From GCA-002780795 sp964545385 (lineage in GTDB: Bacteria > Patescibacteriota > Microgenomatia > UBA1406 > GWC2-37-13): DNA of 64,000 bases. The position numbers and the translations under genes are program-made. Positions 51,951-60,157 of this stretch are shown one piece after another. The stretch is taken from positions 23,131-87,130 of the forward strand of contig CAZJFG010000002.1 in NCBI GenBank assembly GCA_964545385.1, given 5' to 3'. Numbering within the stretch: position 1 is the stretch's first letter; the number at the start of each line of letters is the position of its first letter. The notes beneath the pieces were generated by a model. It ran no database searches. It was not told the DNA's origin and worked only from the letters and a program-made list of their open reading frames with translations.

Positions 51951-53425
51951 GAATTATTTTTTTCCAAATTCAGTTGAACAAGGCCGATAAATATACCGGT
52001 AGTCGACCAGAAAGTAAAGGCCACTTTTGAAGCTTCGAAAACGTCGATATAAGTTGCGTTAATCATCAAAGCGCCCAGTCCAAACAGATAGCTCCATAAA
52101 AGTACGGACCATTTTTTATTACTTTTGAGGGCCTTTTTAAGAATAGTTATCCCGATGGAAATTATGATAAACAAAAAGAGGGTGGTACCCAAGATCCCAA
52201 ATTCGCCAATCCAGCGAAGGTAATCGTTGTCAGTGGCCTCTGTAATTGACGAAGGACCGGTCCCAAGAATCGGTGAGTACAAAAAAGCTTTGATTGCCCG
52301 TGGCCATTCAACTTGCAGTCTGGTGGCAAAAGAAATATCGGAAACAACAGTATTTACAGCTTTTAAATTCGCTTCAAGAGAAGCCGTGTCTACTGTTCCG
52401 CCTGATTTTGTTGCCTCGATTTCCTTGCTCGTAATGATATTTTTTTTAAATGTGTCAAGATTTGTTCCACCTGTTTGATCTTTTAATTTTACGTAAAAAG
52501 ATCCGGCAGGTAATTCTTTGGTGGTAATTTTTTGCGGAATATAAACCTCGCCAGTTTTTTCATTAATAAGAATCCTTTTAACTTGAAAAGTTCTTTTGAT
52601 CCTTGATGTCAGATTATTTGAGGCAAAGGTAAAAGCAATCGTAATAGCAAGAACAACCAATAAAAGTTTCGGTTTTTTTCTGAAAATCAAAAAGGGGAAA
52701 ACAGAAGCAATATAGGCGACATAGGAAACACGTGAGGCGGTAAATATAAGGATAATAAGGCTTAATATGAACAGAAAAAAATAACGAAGTTTATTACGAA
52801 GAAGAAAATATCCAAGTACAATGGGCATAAAAAAAACTATATATGATGCCAAATCATAATGGCCGGCGAATGTCGAAGAAATACGCGCTTCAGGAGTCAA
52901 ATAAAGAATATAACCGCGGGCATACTCTGGATTCATAGTTTGAACTGCCGGCCAGCCGAAAAGTTTTTGACCAACACCATAAATACCGACAGCCGCCAAG
53001 GTAAACAAAATAAATCTAAAATAAAACAAAAAGTCTTTTGTTGATTTAATCAGTGAGCTTGCAATTATGAATATAACCATGTATTCCACCCGCCTGGCGG
53101 CATGCAAAAAACCAATGTAATCAACAGGTATTGTTTTAAGGACTTTGAATCCATAGAGAAAAGAGGCAAATACCGCAAGCCAGAAAAAACCAATCGGAAT
53201 CCAAAATCTGTTGTTTAGGGTAACTTTCTTTCGGATAAACTGGATAATATAAACCAGACATATTAAACCGACAAAAAAATCCTCAAAACGGATGTAAATA
53301 TAGGTATATTCGATATCAATAAGAGGAAGTTTTGGATAAAGGGGGATAAAGACAATAAAAATTACAAGCAATATTTTTAAAATATTATCATCAAGCCATT
53401 TTAGCGATTTTAAAAGCTTTTTCAT
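51947..53425 (-). CDS. O-antigen ligase/polymerase-like membrane protein (Wzy_C family)
   Basis: 492 residues with about 11 TM helices. RISSTFAGHYDLASYIVFFMP and IFTASRVSYVAYIASVFPFL match the conserved core of WaaL/Wzy-type proteins. A large outer loop (about 290-400) holds FKKNIITSKEIEATKSGG and SFATRLQVEWPRAIKAF, ending in ILGTGPSSITEATDNDYLRWIGEFG, the C-terminal family motif. It probably polymerises or attaches glycan outside the membrane. In a presumed monoderm CPR cell there is no lipid A, so the acceptor must differ. It overlaps the GT2 gene by 35 bases. Confidence 0.86.
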   Translation of the reverse strand: MKKLLKSLKWLDDNILKILLVIFIVFIPLYPKLPLIDIEYTYIYIRFEDFFVGLICLVYIIQFIRKKVTLNNRFWIPIGFFWLAVFASFLYGFKVLKTIPVDYIGFLHAARRVEYMVIFIIASSLIKSTKDFLFYFRFILFTLAAVGIYGVGQKLFGWPAVQTMNPEYARGYILYLTPEARISSTFAGHYDLASYIVFFMPIVLGYFLLRNKLRYFFLFILSLIILIFTASRVSYVAYIASVFPFLIFRKKPKLLLVVLAITIAFTFASNNLTSRIKRTFQVKRILINEKTGEVYIPQKITTKELPAGSFYVKLKDQTGGTNLDTFKKNIITSKEIEATKSGGTVDTASLEANLKAVNTVVSDISFATRLQVEWPRAIKAFLYSPILGTGPSSITEATDNDYLRWIGEFGILGTTLFLFIIISIGITILKKALKSNKKWSVLLWSYLFGLGALMINATYIDVFEASKVAFTFWSTTGIFIGLVQLNLEKNNS

Positions 53426-54308
53426 AAGTTTCCAAAAGGTAGCGATTTTTGGTTAATTTGCCAACAAAAATCGCAATCAATGCTTTAAATTCTAACAAAA
53501 ATTTAAGGAAAAACAAAGATTGAGGAAAATGTTTTTTATAAAACCAGATTAATCCTTCAAAAACACGAATTATCGGGGTCGATTTTCTTTCTATTTTTAG
53601 AATAGAATAACTTTTTTCGTCACTTGAAGCCGAGCCTAAATGGATAAAATGGGCTTCTGGATAGAAAAATACCCTGTAGCCTTTTTTTTTGGCTCGATAT
53701 AAAAGATCAATCTCGTCCATATACATAAAAATATTTTCATCAAACCCGTTTATTTTGTTTAGATAATCTTTTCTGGTTAAGATACAAGCGCCGGAAACCC
53801 AGTCAACTTCTTTAACAGAATTAGGAGTTGATCTGGTTAGTCCCCATTGATCACCTCGAAAAAAAAGGTAGCCAATTAGTGTCAACGGACGGTAAAAAGG
53901 GCCAGCCGAGGCCTGCGGTGTCATATCTTTGTTGAACAGCTTTCCACCCAAAAAATTTATTTTATCCTCGTTTTTTTTATAATATGATAATAATTTTTCA
54001 ACGGCGTTATTTAAAATAATAATATCAGAGTTCAAAAACAAAATATATTCGCTCTGTGCTTTCTCTACTCCTTGATTATTGGCTTTTCCAAAGCCGACGT
54101 TTTTATCGTTTATGATTAATCGAATATTCGAATAATTAGTACTAAGTTTTTTTATCTCCGCTACCGAACTGTCTTTTGAAGCGTTGTCGACAATCATAAT
54201 TTCGTAAGGTATGTTTTTTATTGATTTTATGATTGACCTGATACAACCGAGGGTAATTTCAACCGTGTTGTAGGAAACAATAATAATTGAAAGTTCTGGT
54301 TTTGCCAT
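53391..54308 (-). CDS. Glycosyltransferase family 2 (rhamnosyltransferase-like)
   Basis: 305 residues from the ATG at 54308; a longer frame from 54329 crosses the promoter. GT-A fold: LSIIIVSYNTVEITLGCIRS, IMIVDNASKDSSV, NVGFGKANNQG, LFLNSDIII (DxD-like), WVSGACILTRKDYLNKINGFDENIFMYMDEIDL. This pattern is that of WbbL-type rhamnosyl- and related transferases. The C-terminus has a hydrophobic, amphipathic stretch. It is the first gene of the eight-gene glycan operon. TATACT lies 6 bases before the ATG on the minus strand. Confidence 0.9.
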   Translation of the reverse strand: MAKPELSIIIVSYNTVEITLGCIRSIIKSIKNIPYEIMIVDNASKDSSVAEIKKLSTNYSNIRLIINDKNVGFGKANNQGVEKAQSEYILFLNSDIIILNNAVEKLLSYYKKNEDKINFLGGKLFNKDMTPQASAGPFYRPLTLIGYLFFRGDQWGLTRSTPNSVKEVDWVSGACILTRKDYLNKINGFDENIFMYMDEIDLLYRAKKKGYRVFFYPEAHFIHLGSASSDEKSYSILKIERKSTPIIRVFEGLIWFYKKHFPQSLFFLKFLLEFKALIAIFVGKLTKNRYLLETYEKAFKIAKMA

Positions 54309-54314
54309 ATATTT

Positions 54315-54320
54315 AGTATA
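54315..54320 (-). promoter_or_regulatory. -10 element of the glycan operon
   Basis: TATACT on the minus strand, 6 bases before the GT2 start codon. It overlaps, on the opposite strand, the upstream region of tRNA-Met. Leaderless start expected. Confidence 0.45.
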
Positions 54321-54338
54321 ATTATACATAATAATATT

Positions 54339-54410
54339 GTCAGCATAGCTCAGCGGTAGAGCATTCGTTTCATAAGCGAGTGGTCGCAGGTTCGAATCCT
54401 GCTGCTGACA
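54339..54410 (+). tRNA. tRNA-Met (anticodon CAT)
   Basis: 72 bases. Acceptor stem GTCAGCA/TGCTGAC fully paired, D arm GCTC-AGCGGTA-GAGC, anticodon stem TTCGT/GCGAG (with G-U pairs) around TTCATAA, and T arm GCAGG-TTCGAAT-CCTGC. The paired G1-C72 rules against an initiator tRNA. It is probably elongator Met, but a lysidine-modified Ile2 tRNA also has CAT and cannot be excluded by eye. No CCA encoded. The start codon of the GNAT gene lies 3 bases after the discriminator. Confidence 0.93.
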
Positions 54411-54413
54411 CTC

Positions 54414-54902
54414 ATGTCTAATTTAAAAATTAGAGAAAGCAATAAAAAAGATATCGTTTGGATAGAGAAAGTATTTAGACGGCAATGGCGAGACAATTTT
54501 ATTGTTTCTCTCGCGCAAAAACATTATCCGAAAGACCTTCTGGGATTAATTGCCGAAACAAATAACAAAAAAGTTGGCTTGTTAACTTATAAAATCTCTG
54601 GAAAAGAAATTGAGCTAATAAGCATCAATAGTTTTTGTGAAAATCAGGGAATCGGCTCGACATTAATCAAGCGTTTAATTGAAATTGCCAAAAAGTTCAA
54701 GGTAAAAAGAATTTGGTTGGTGACGGATAACAGCAATTTGGAGGTTTTGGGTTTTTATCAAAAAAGAGGATTTGTTTTAAAAAAGATTTACTCTAATTCT
54801 TTTGTTGAACTTCGCAAACTTAAACCTAGGATTCCTATGATCGGATCAAATGGTATTCCCTTGCGAGACGAAATTGAGCTAGAATACGTTTTGTTAGATT
54901 GA
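54414..54902 (+). CDS. GNAT family N-acetyltransferase
   Basis: 162 residues. LKIRESNKKDIVWIEKVFRRQW (beta1-alpha1), VGLLTYKISGKEIELISI, the acetyl-CoA loop CENQGIGSTLIKRLIEIAK (QxxGxG/A complete), and NLEVLGFYQKRGFV. The last 30 residues (PRIPMIGSNGIPLRDEIELEYVL) form an extra strand seen in related GNATs. The substrate is unknown. The ATG follows the tRNA after 3 bases, so the tRNA and this gene probably share a transcript and the mRNA would start near the ATG once the tRNA is cut out. Confidence 0.9.
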   Translation: MSNLKIRESNKKDIVWIEKVFRRQWRDNFIVSLAQKHYPKDLLGLIAETNNKKVGLLTYKISGKEIELISINSFCENQGIGSTLIKRLIEIAKKFKVKRIWLVTDNSNLEVLGFYQKRGFVLKKIYSNSFVELRKLKPRIPMIGSNGIPLRDEIELEYVLLD

Positions 54903-54913
54903 TATGTTGATCC

Positions 54914-54939
54914 GAATTTCACCCCGGAGGTGGAAGAGG
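54914..54939 (+). repeat. GC-rich short repeat, copy 2, before alkD
   Basis: Matches 13101-13126 at 23 of 26 positions. It fills half the 54-bp gap between the GNAT stop and the AlkD ATG. GGAGGTG is 24 bases before that ATG, too far for a standard Shine-Dalgarno. A GTG inside it (54930) opens a longer frame for AlkD, but the protein family starts at the ATG. Confidence 0.55.
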
Positions 54940-54956
54940 ACTACGAATGTTTATTT

Positions 54957-55640
54957 ATGTTAACAAATATAATTAAAGAGCTAAAAAAAAATGCTGAGCC
55001 GAATAGAAAGGAAGTTTTTTTAAAATTTTTTAAGACAGGGAAAGAGGAGTACGGGGAAGGAGACAGATTTTTGGGGATTGCGGTTCCCAAAACCCGAGTG
55101 ATTGCCCAAAAATACAAAAATCTAACACTTTTTGATTTGCAAAAACTTCTAAAAAGCAAAATTCATGAACATCGTTTGTGTGCCTTGATGATTTTGAGAA
55201 TGCAGTATGAGGAAACAAAAGATAAGAAGTTGGTCGATTTTTATTTAGCTAATACCAAAAACATCAATAACTGGGATCTGGTCGATCTGTCGGCCGGATA
55301 CATTCTCGGTGATTGGTTACTTGACAAAGATCGAAGACTTCTCTATCGTCTTTCAAAATCTAAAAATCTGTGGGAGCGAAGAATCGCCGTCATCTCAACA
55401 TCGACTTTTATCCGTGAAAATCAGTTTGAGGACACAATCAAAATCTCAGAAATTCTTTTGAGCGACAAACACGATCTTATCCATAAGGCGGTCGGCTGGA
55501 TGCTACGGGAGACGGGCAAGCGCGACCAAAAACTTTTGGAAGATTTTTTGCAAAAACACGCCAAACAAATGCCTCGGGTAATGCTACGATATGCCATAGA
55601 AAAGCTGGATGAGAAAAAAAGAAAGTTTTATTTAAGTTAA
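54957..55640 (+). CDS. DNA alkylation repair enzyme (AlkD-like HEAT-repeat glycosylase)
   Basis: 227 residues from the ATG at 54957, the family's normal start (LTNIIKELKKNAEPNRKEVFLKFF). All helical HEAT repeats: EYGEGDRFLGIAVPKTR, EHRLCALMIL, NINNWDLVDLSAGYILGDWLL (the catalytic-Asp/Trp region), WERRIAVISTSTFI, and DLIHKAVGWMLRETGKRD. AlkD removes bulky or positively charged alkylated purines without flipping the base. Its 3' end overlaps trpS by 9 bases. Confidence 0.9.
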   Translation: MLTNIIKELKKNAEPNRKEVFLKFFKTGKEEYGEGDRFLGIAVPKTRVIAQKYKNLTLFDLQKLLKSKIHEHRLCALMILRMQYEETKDKKLVDFYLANTKNINNWDLVDLSAGYILGDWLLDKDRRLLYRLSKSKNLWERRIAVISTSTFIRENQFEDTIKISEILLSDKHDLIHKAVGWMLRETGKRDQKLLEDFLQKHAKQMPRVMLRYAIEKLDEKKRKFYLS

Positions 55641-56606
55641 GCCCATTTTTTCCTTGACTTCTCCGATCGTTTCTTTGGCGATTTTTCTTGCTTTTTCTGC
55701 ACCCTGAAAAATCAAATGGTCGACATATTGGTCGTCCGATGCAATTTTTTTTCTTTTTTCCTGAAAAGGAATTAGCTGTTTATAAATGTTTTCGGCAATA
55801 GCATCTTTCAAACTGACAAATTGTAAAGTACCTGCTACAAACTGTTTGTTGTATTTCTCAATTTGATCGGGTAGATAAATTTTTGCAAACTCAAAAAGGG
55901 TTTTGACACCTGGAGTCATTTCTCCGCCGGCTGTGGTGGAGGTTGGAATACTTCTTATTTTTTTTCTGATCGCGTCGAGGGAATCGGTTAGATTAATATA
56001 ACTACCTTCAACGGACTTGCTCATCTTGCCTTCGCCCTTTAGCGATGGAATATACTCGCCGCTGGTTTTTAGGCGAGTCGGTTCGGGAAAATCCGTACCA
56101 TAAAGTTGATTCATTTTTCGAGCTACCTCACGAGCTACCTCCATGTGCGGTTCCTGGTCGACACCGGCTGGAACTAAACTTGCTTTGTAAAGCAAAATAT
56201 CAGCGGCCATAAGGACAGGATAGTTTAAAAGAGCCATCGTTACATTGTGAGGATGTTGTTCTATTTTGTCTTTATAGGTTGGGAGATGGAGCATTCTTGC
56301 GACATTGATTACCGTTGAAAAATAAAATGAAAGTTCAATATGTTCGGGTACAAGTGATTGAAAGGTAAGAATGCTTTTTTCAGGATCAAGTCCTGCGGCT
56401 AGATAGTCGATAATAATTTCTCTTTTATTCTGAGCCAATGCATTTTTATCATACGGTGTGGTAATGGTATGGATGTCAACCACCATGTAAAGGGTTTCAT
56501 ACTCTGGATTATTTTGGAGTTTGAGCATACCCTTTACCGCACCCAAATAATTTCCCAAGTGCAGTCTGCCTGTCGCCCTAACTCCAGAAAATACTCGTTT
56601 TTTCAT
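55632..56606 (-). CDS. trpS: Tryptophanyl-tRNA synthetase
   Basis: 324 residues, typical length. Class I motifs: GVRATGRLHLGNYLGAV (HIGH as HLGN) and GEGKMSKSVEG (KMSKS). VDIHTITTPYD and AGVDQEPHMEVARE are characteristic of bacterial TrpRS. It charges tRNA-Trp. It starts 22 bp after the rarA stop on the same strand, with an AT-rich gap containing TAAAAT about 12 bases before the ATG. Confidence 0.96.
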   Translation of the reverse strand: MKKRVFSGVRATGRLHLGNYLGAVKGMLKLQNNPEYETLYMVVDIHTITTPYDKNALAQNKREIIIDYLAAGLDPEKSILTFQSLVPEHIELSFYFSTVINVARMLHLPTYKDKIEQHPHNVTMALLNYPVLMAADILLYKASLVPAGVDQEPHMEVAREVARKMNQLYGTDFPEPTRLKTSGEYIPSLKGEGKMSKSVEGSYINLTDSLDAIRKKIRSIPTSTTAGGEMTPGVKTLFEFAKIYLPDQIEKYNKQFVAGTLQFVSLKDAIAENIYKQLIPFQEKRKKIASDDQYVDHLIFQGAEKARKIAKETIGEVKEKMGLT

Positions 56607-56628
56607 ATATTTATCTTTCTATTTTATA

Positions 56629-57834
56629 TTATTTCCAGTCGGGAATGTAGTATTTTTTGCTGGTGAGGTTTTTGGGGAGATACTGTTGGATAATTTTTTT
56701 ACCTGTTTGGCGCTGGATAAGCCAGGGATAGCGGACATGATTGCTGCCGTAACCGGCCTGCTTCATTACCTTATTTGAAGGATTTCGTAAATGAAGCGGG
56801 ATTGGATCAAGATTTTTTTCATCGATATCCTTCATTGCCTCCATTATTCCATTGGTTGAGGCAATAGATTTTCTGGCGGTTGCGAGATAGGTGGCGGTTT
56901 GGGCTAAAATAAGTGTTGCCTCGGGCATACCGATCATGTGTACTGCCTGCATGCACGAAGTGGCAACAACCATTGCAGTTGCTTGGGCATTGCCGATATC
57001 TTCTGAGGCAAAAATTACCATACGTCTGGCGATAAAAACCGGGTCCTCGCCAGCTTTGATCATCCGCGCCAGATAGTGGAGAGTAGCGTCGGGATCGGAT
57101 CCGCGCATCGATTTGATGAAAGCCGATATCGTGTCATAGTGCCAGTCGCCTTTTTTGTCGTAGTAGATTGCTTTTCTCTGAATTGCCTCTTCGGCAACCT
57201 GAAGAGTAACTTTTTCACCAAGAGTAGCGGCCAGTTCAACGGCATTAATGGCCGTTCTTCCGTCTCCGTTAGCATTTTTAATGATATGTTCGATAGCGGC
57301 CTTTTCCCATTTATGTTTTGGATAGTGTCTAGTTGCTCTTTTGACGATAGTCTCTATTTCTTTTTCGCTAAGAGCGTATAAAATATAAACTTGAGAGCGG
57401 GAGACAAGAGGTGCAATCACCTCAAATCCGGGATTTTCAGTTGTTGCACCAATTAAAGTTATAGTGCCGTTTTCTACATATGGTAAAAAAGCATCTTGCT
57501 GGGCTTTGTTAAACCGGTGAATTTCATCGACGAATAAGACAGTTGTTGTTCCATACATTTTTTTCAGCTCGGCAGCTTTAAATATGACTTTACGGACATC
57601 AGCAATTCCTGAGGAAACGGCGGAAAAAGGTATAAATTCTGCTTTTACATAATGAGCAACAAGATGGGCAAGTGTGGTTTTTCCGCAGCCTGGTGGACCC
57701 CATAAAATCATTGAAGAAATATTTCCCGCTTCAAGCATCCGGCGGATAAATCTTCCTTTGCCAACCAGATGTTCCTGGCCGATAAACTCATCGAGGGTTT
57801 TTGGCCGCAATTTTTCAGCAAGAGGTATATCCAT
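56629..57834 (-). CDS. rarA: Replication-associated recombination protein A (RarA/MgsA)
   Basis: 401 residues. AAA+ core: LRPKTLDEFIGQEHLVG, ILWGPPGCGKTTLAH (Walker A), LFVDEIHRFNKAQQDAFLP (Walker B), TLIGATTENPGFEV (sensor 1). The C-terminal region SAFIKSMRGSDPDATLHYLARM and RRMVIFASEDIGNAQ is the tetramerisation domain specific to RarA/Mgs1/WRNIP1. It acts at stalled forks and single-strand gaps. On the minus strand TAGAAT lies 9 bases before the start. Confidence 0.95.
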   Translation of the reverse strand: MDIPLAEKLRPKTLDEFIGQEHLVGKGRFIRRMLEAGNISSMILWGPPGCGKTTLAHLVAHYVKAEFIPFSAVSSGIADVRKVIFKAAELKKMYGTTTVLFVDEIHRFNKAQQDAFLPYVENGTITLIGATTENPGFEVIAPLVSRSQVYILYALSEKEIETIVKRATRHYPKHKWEKAAIEHIIKNANGDGRTAINAVELAATLGEKVTLQVAEEAIQRKAIYYDKKGDWHYDTISAFIKSMRGSDPDATLHYLARMIKAGEDPVFIARRMVIFASEDIGNAQATAMVVATSCMQAVHMIGMPEATLILAQTATYLATARKSIASTNGIMEAMKDIDEKNLDPIPLHLRNPSNKVMKQAGYGSNHVRYPWLIQRQTGKKIIQQYLPKNLTSKKYYIPDWK

Positions 57835-57865
57835 ATCTGAAAAATTCTACAAAAAATATTATTAA

Positions 57866-57891
57866 AAGTAAACAACTGTTTACTTGTTTTT
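57866..57891 (-). terminator. AT-rich hairpin terminator after the second PBP gene
   Basis: AAGTAAAC and GTTTACTT form a perfect 8-bp stem with a 4-base loop (57866-57885), directly after the PBP stop codon at 57890. Read on the minus strand it is followed by a short T-rich run. The stem is AT-rich, so it may be weak; it could also serve the plus strand (GTTTTT at 57886-57891). Confidence 0.4.
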
Positions 57892-60109
57892 AAAGACTAA
57901 TCGTTTGGGGAATTTCATTATCGTGGTTACAGTCGACGCAGTAAATTGAGAAGGCATCTTTGATAATTGTTTTTTCCTTCATTTCAACATCCGGATAGTT
58001 GGCCGGCGCCAGTTTATTGTCTTTTGTAACAGGTACAACCTGTTTTATCGCTCTTTGCGTAGGTTCGGTACCTTTTATAAAATATTCAAAACGAGTAGCA
58101 CAACTATCGTTTTGATTTCCGTCTTCTTTTTTTTCAACAACTGCACCAGAATCCCAACAAACCTGTTTACCAACAACGGTGGCCGGTCTAATCGGCCAAA
58201 GGTCGGGTTGGTCCTTTAATACATAGTCCATCACGCGATTCCAAATTGGTGCAGCGCCGGTTACTCCAGATGTAAGATACTGATTCATTGGCGTATTATC
58301 GTTATTTCCGACCCAAACCGCCGTCAAAAAATTTGGCGTATAACCTATTGTCCAGTTGTCTTTTTTATCATCAGTTGTTCCTGTTTTAACAGAGACAGCT
58401 TTATTGGGAATTACCAAATAAGAGCCTGTGCCAAAAGCCGCCGATCTGGCATTATCGTCCAGCAAAATATGGGAGATAATAAAGGCTGCTTCTTGAGAAA
58501 TTGCCTGAGTTCCGGCAATAGCAAAAAAATTTGGACTGGTTATCGCTTTTTTTATATTTTTGACATAATTAGCGTCTTTAAACTCATAAAGAAGTTTACC
58601 GTCTTTATCTTCAATTTTTAAAATAGCATTAAGTTTTCTGGCTTTACCCCGGTTAGCCAGTGCCGAAAAAGCTTGGGCCATTTCAGTCATACGAACTTCA
58701 CCACCGCCCAAAGTAAGTGAAAGTCCGTAGTTTGTAGGATCTTTAAAGGTATTTATTGTAAAGGCTGAGGCCGAAGCGATAAAATTTTCAACACCATTTA
58801 TAGCAAGCATCTTAACCGCAGGAATATTATAAGAATTACCAAGGGCAAAACGCAGTTGAGTTGGGCCGTGGAATTTACCGTCATAGTTGACCGGGCAATA
58901 CCCAGCCGGTTGGCCGGCTGCCGAAAAACAGGTTGGTACATCAAGAAATACAGTTGAGGCAGTAACAAGTTTTCTATCAATTCCTATAGCATAATTTAGC
59001 GGTTTAATCGAGCTCCCGGGTTGACGCAGGGCTGTTGTCACATTGAATGCACCTGAGGCAGTGGCAAAGTAGTCGACAGAACCAATCATCGATAATATTT
59101 CACCTGTCGGTGGTCTTGTGACAAGAAGTGCGCCATTTGTAACATTAAGATTTTTTAAGTCTTCAACCTCTTCCTTGAGAATTTTTTCCGCCTCTGTTTG
59201 GATATCGAGATCAAGTGTAGTTGTCACTTTCATTCCACCTTCCTCAATTTTCTTAAGATCATAAGACTGCTCAAGAAGCGACTTTACATAAAAAACAAAA
59301 TGGGCGGCTTTTATAGTCGATTTTGGCGGATTGATGACGACTCCTTTTTTTATTTCTTTTTCATAAGTTTCTTTAGTAATATATTTGTTTTGATACATTG
59401 CTTTTAGTACACTATTTCTTCTTGTTAAGGCTTTATCTAAATTATATAAAGGTGAATAGATAGAAGGTGCTTGAGGCAATCCGGCAAGAAGAGCCGCTTC
59501 AGAAAGCGTAAGATCTTTAGCATGTTTTGAAAGATAAATTTGTGCCGCTTCCTCAATCCCATAGGCGGTTCCTCCATAAGGAACTTGGTTAAGATACATT
59601 TCCAAAATTTCCTGTTTGGTAAAAATTTTTTCCGTCCAAAGAGCCAGAATGATTTCGCGAATTTTTCTGATGATTGTTCGTTCGGGAGTAAGAAGAGCAC
59701 TTTTTATCAACTGTTGAGTGATTGTTGAACCGCCCTGTAAACTTTGATGTAAAAGTGTTTCTTTGGTGGCGCGCAGAATTCCACTTATTATAGAAACTCC
59801 TTGATGTTTGTAAAAATCTTTATCTTCGATTGCAATTGTTGCATTAATAACATAATCAGGAATGTCTTTGATTTTAATAGGCGTCCTTTTTTCATTGCGA
59901 TATATTTCATAAAGAAGTTTGCCGTTGCGGTCAAGAATATGAGTCGATAACGGCACAACTTTGTAGTTTTTCAAAGCGTAGGGTGTTGGTAATTTATAAA
60001 AAACAGCAAAAACAAAGTAAAATAAAATTATCCCAATGATACCGATTATTAAGTATTTTTTCGGATGCCGTTTAATTTTTGAGATCAGTAAGCCAAATTT
60101 TTGCCGCAT
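57890..60109 (-). CDS. Class A penicillin-binding protein (bifunctional, PBP1A-like), copy 2
   Basis: 739 residues. TM helix at about 20-38 after a short basic tail. GT51: AIEDKDFYKHQGVSIISG and GGSTITQQLIK. Transpeptidase: PGSSIKPLNYAIG, LGNSYNIPAVK and VKTGTTDDKKDNW. It matches the PBP at 9473-11710 closely over both domains but has an extra C-terminal 90-residue segment with several Cys (KQVCWDSGAVVEKK, ending YCVDCNHDNEIPQ), which might bind metal or form disulfides outside the cell. TAAAAT lies 6 bases before the ATG (60116-60121 on the minus strand). Confidence 0.94.
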   Translation of the reverse strand: MRQKFGLLISKIKRHPKKYLIIGIIGIILFYFVFAVFYKLPTPYALKNYKVVPLSTHILDRNGKLLYEIYRNEKRTPIKIKDIPDYVINATIAIEDKDFYKHQGVSIISGILRATKETLLHQSLQGGSTITQQLIKSALLTPERTIIRKIREIILALWTEKIFTKQEILEMYLNQVPYGGTAYGIEEAAQIYLSKHAKDLTLSEAALLAGLPQAPSIYSPLYNLDKALTRRNSVLKAMYQNKYITKETYEKEIKKGVVINPPKSTIKAAHFVFYVKSLLEQSYDLKKIEEGGMKVTTTLDLDIQTEAEKILKEEVEDLKNLNVTNGALLVTRPPTGEILSMIGSVDYFATASGAFNVTTALRQPGSSIKPLNYAIGIDRKLVTASTVFLDVPTCFSAAGQPAGYCPVNYDGKFHGPTQLRFALGNSYNIPAVKMLAINGVENFIASASAFTINTFKDPTNYGLSLTLGGGEVRMTEMAQAFSALANRGKARKLNAILKIEDKDGKLLYEFKDANYVKNIKKAITSPNFFAIAGTQAISQEAAFIISHILLDDNARSAAFGTGSYLVIPNKAVSVKTGTTDDKKDNWTIGYTPNFLTAVWVGNNDNTPMNQYLTSGVTGAAPIWNRVMDYVLKDQPDLWPIRPATVVGKQVCWDSGAVVEKKEDGNQNDSCATRFEYFIKGTEPTQRAIKQVVPVTKDNKLAPANYPDVEMKEKTIIKDAFSIYCVDCNHDNEIPQTISL

Positions 60110-60157
60110 AAAATAATTTTATCAATAAGTTTTAAAGTTATAAAGATCATAAAATTC

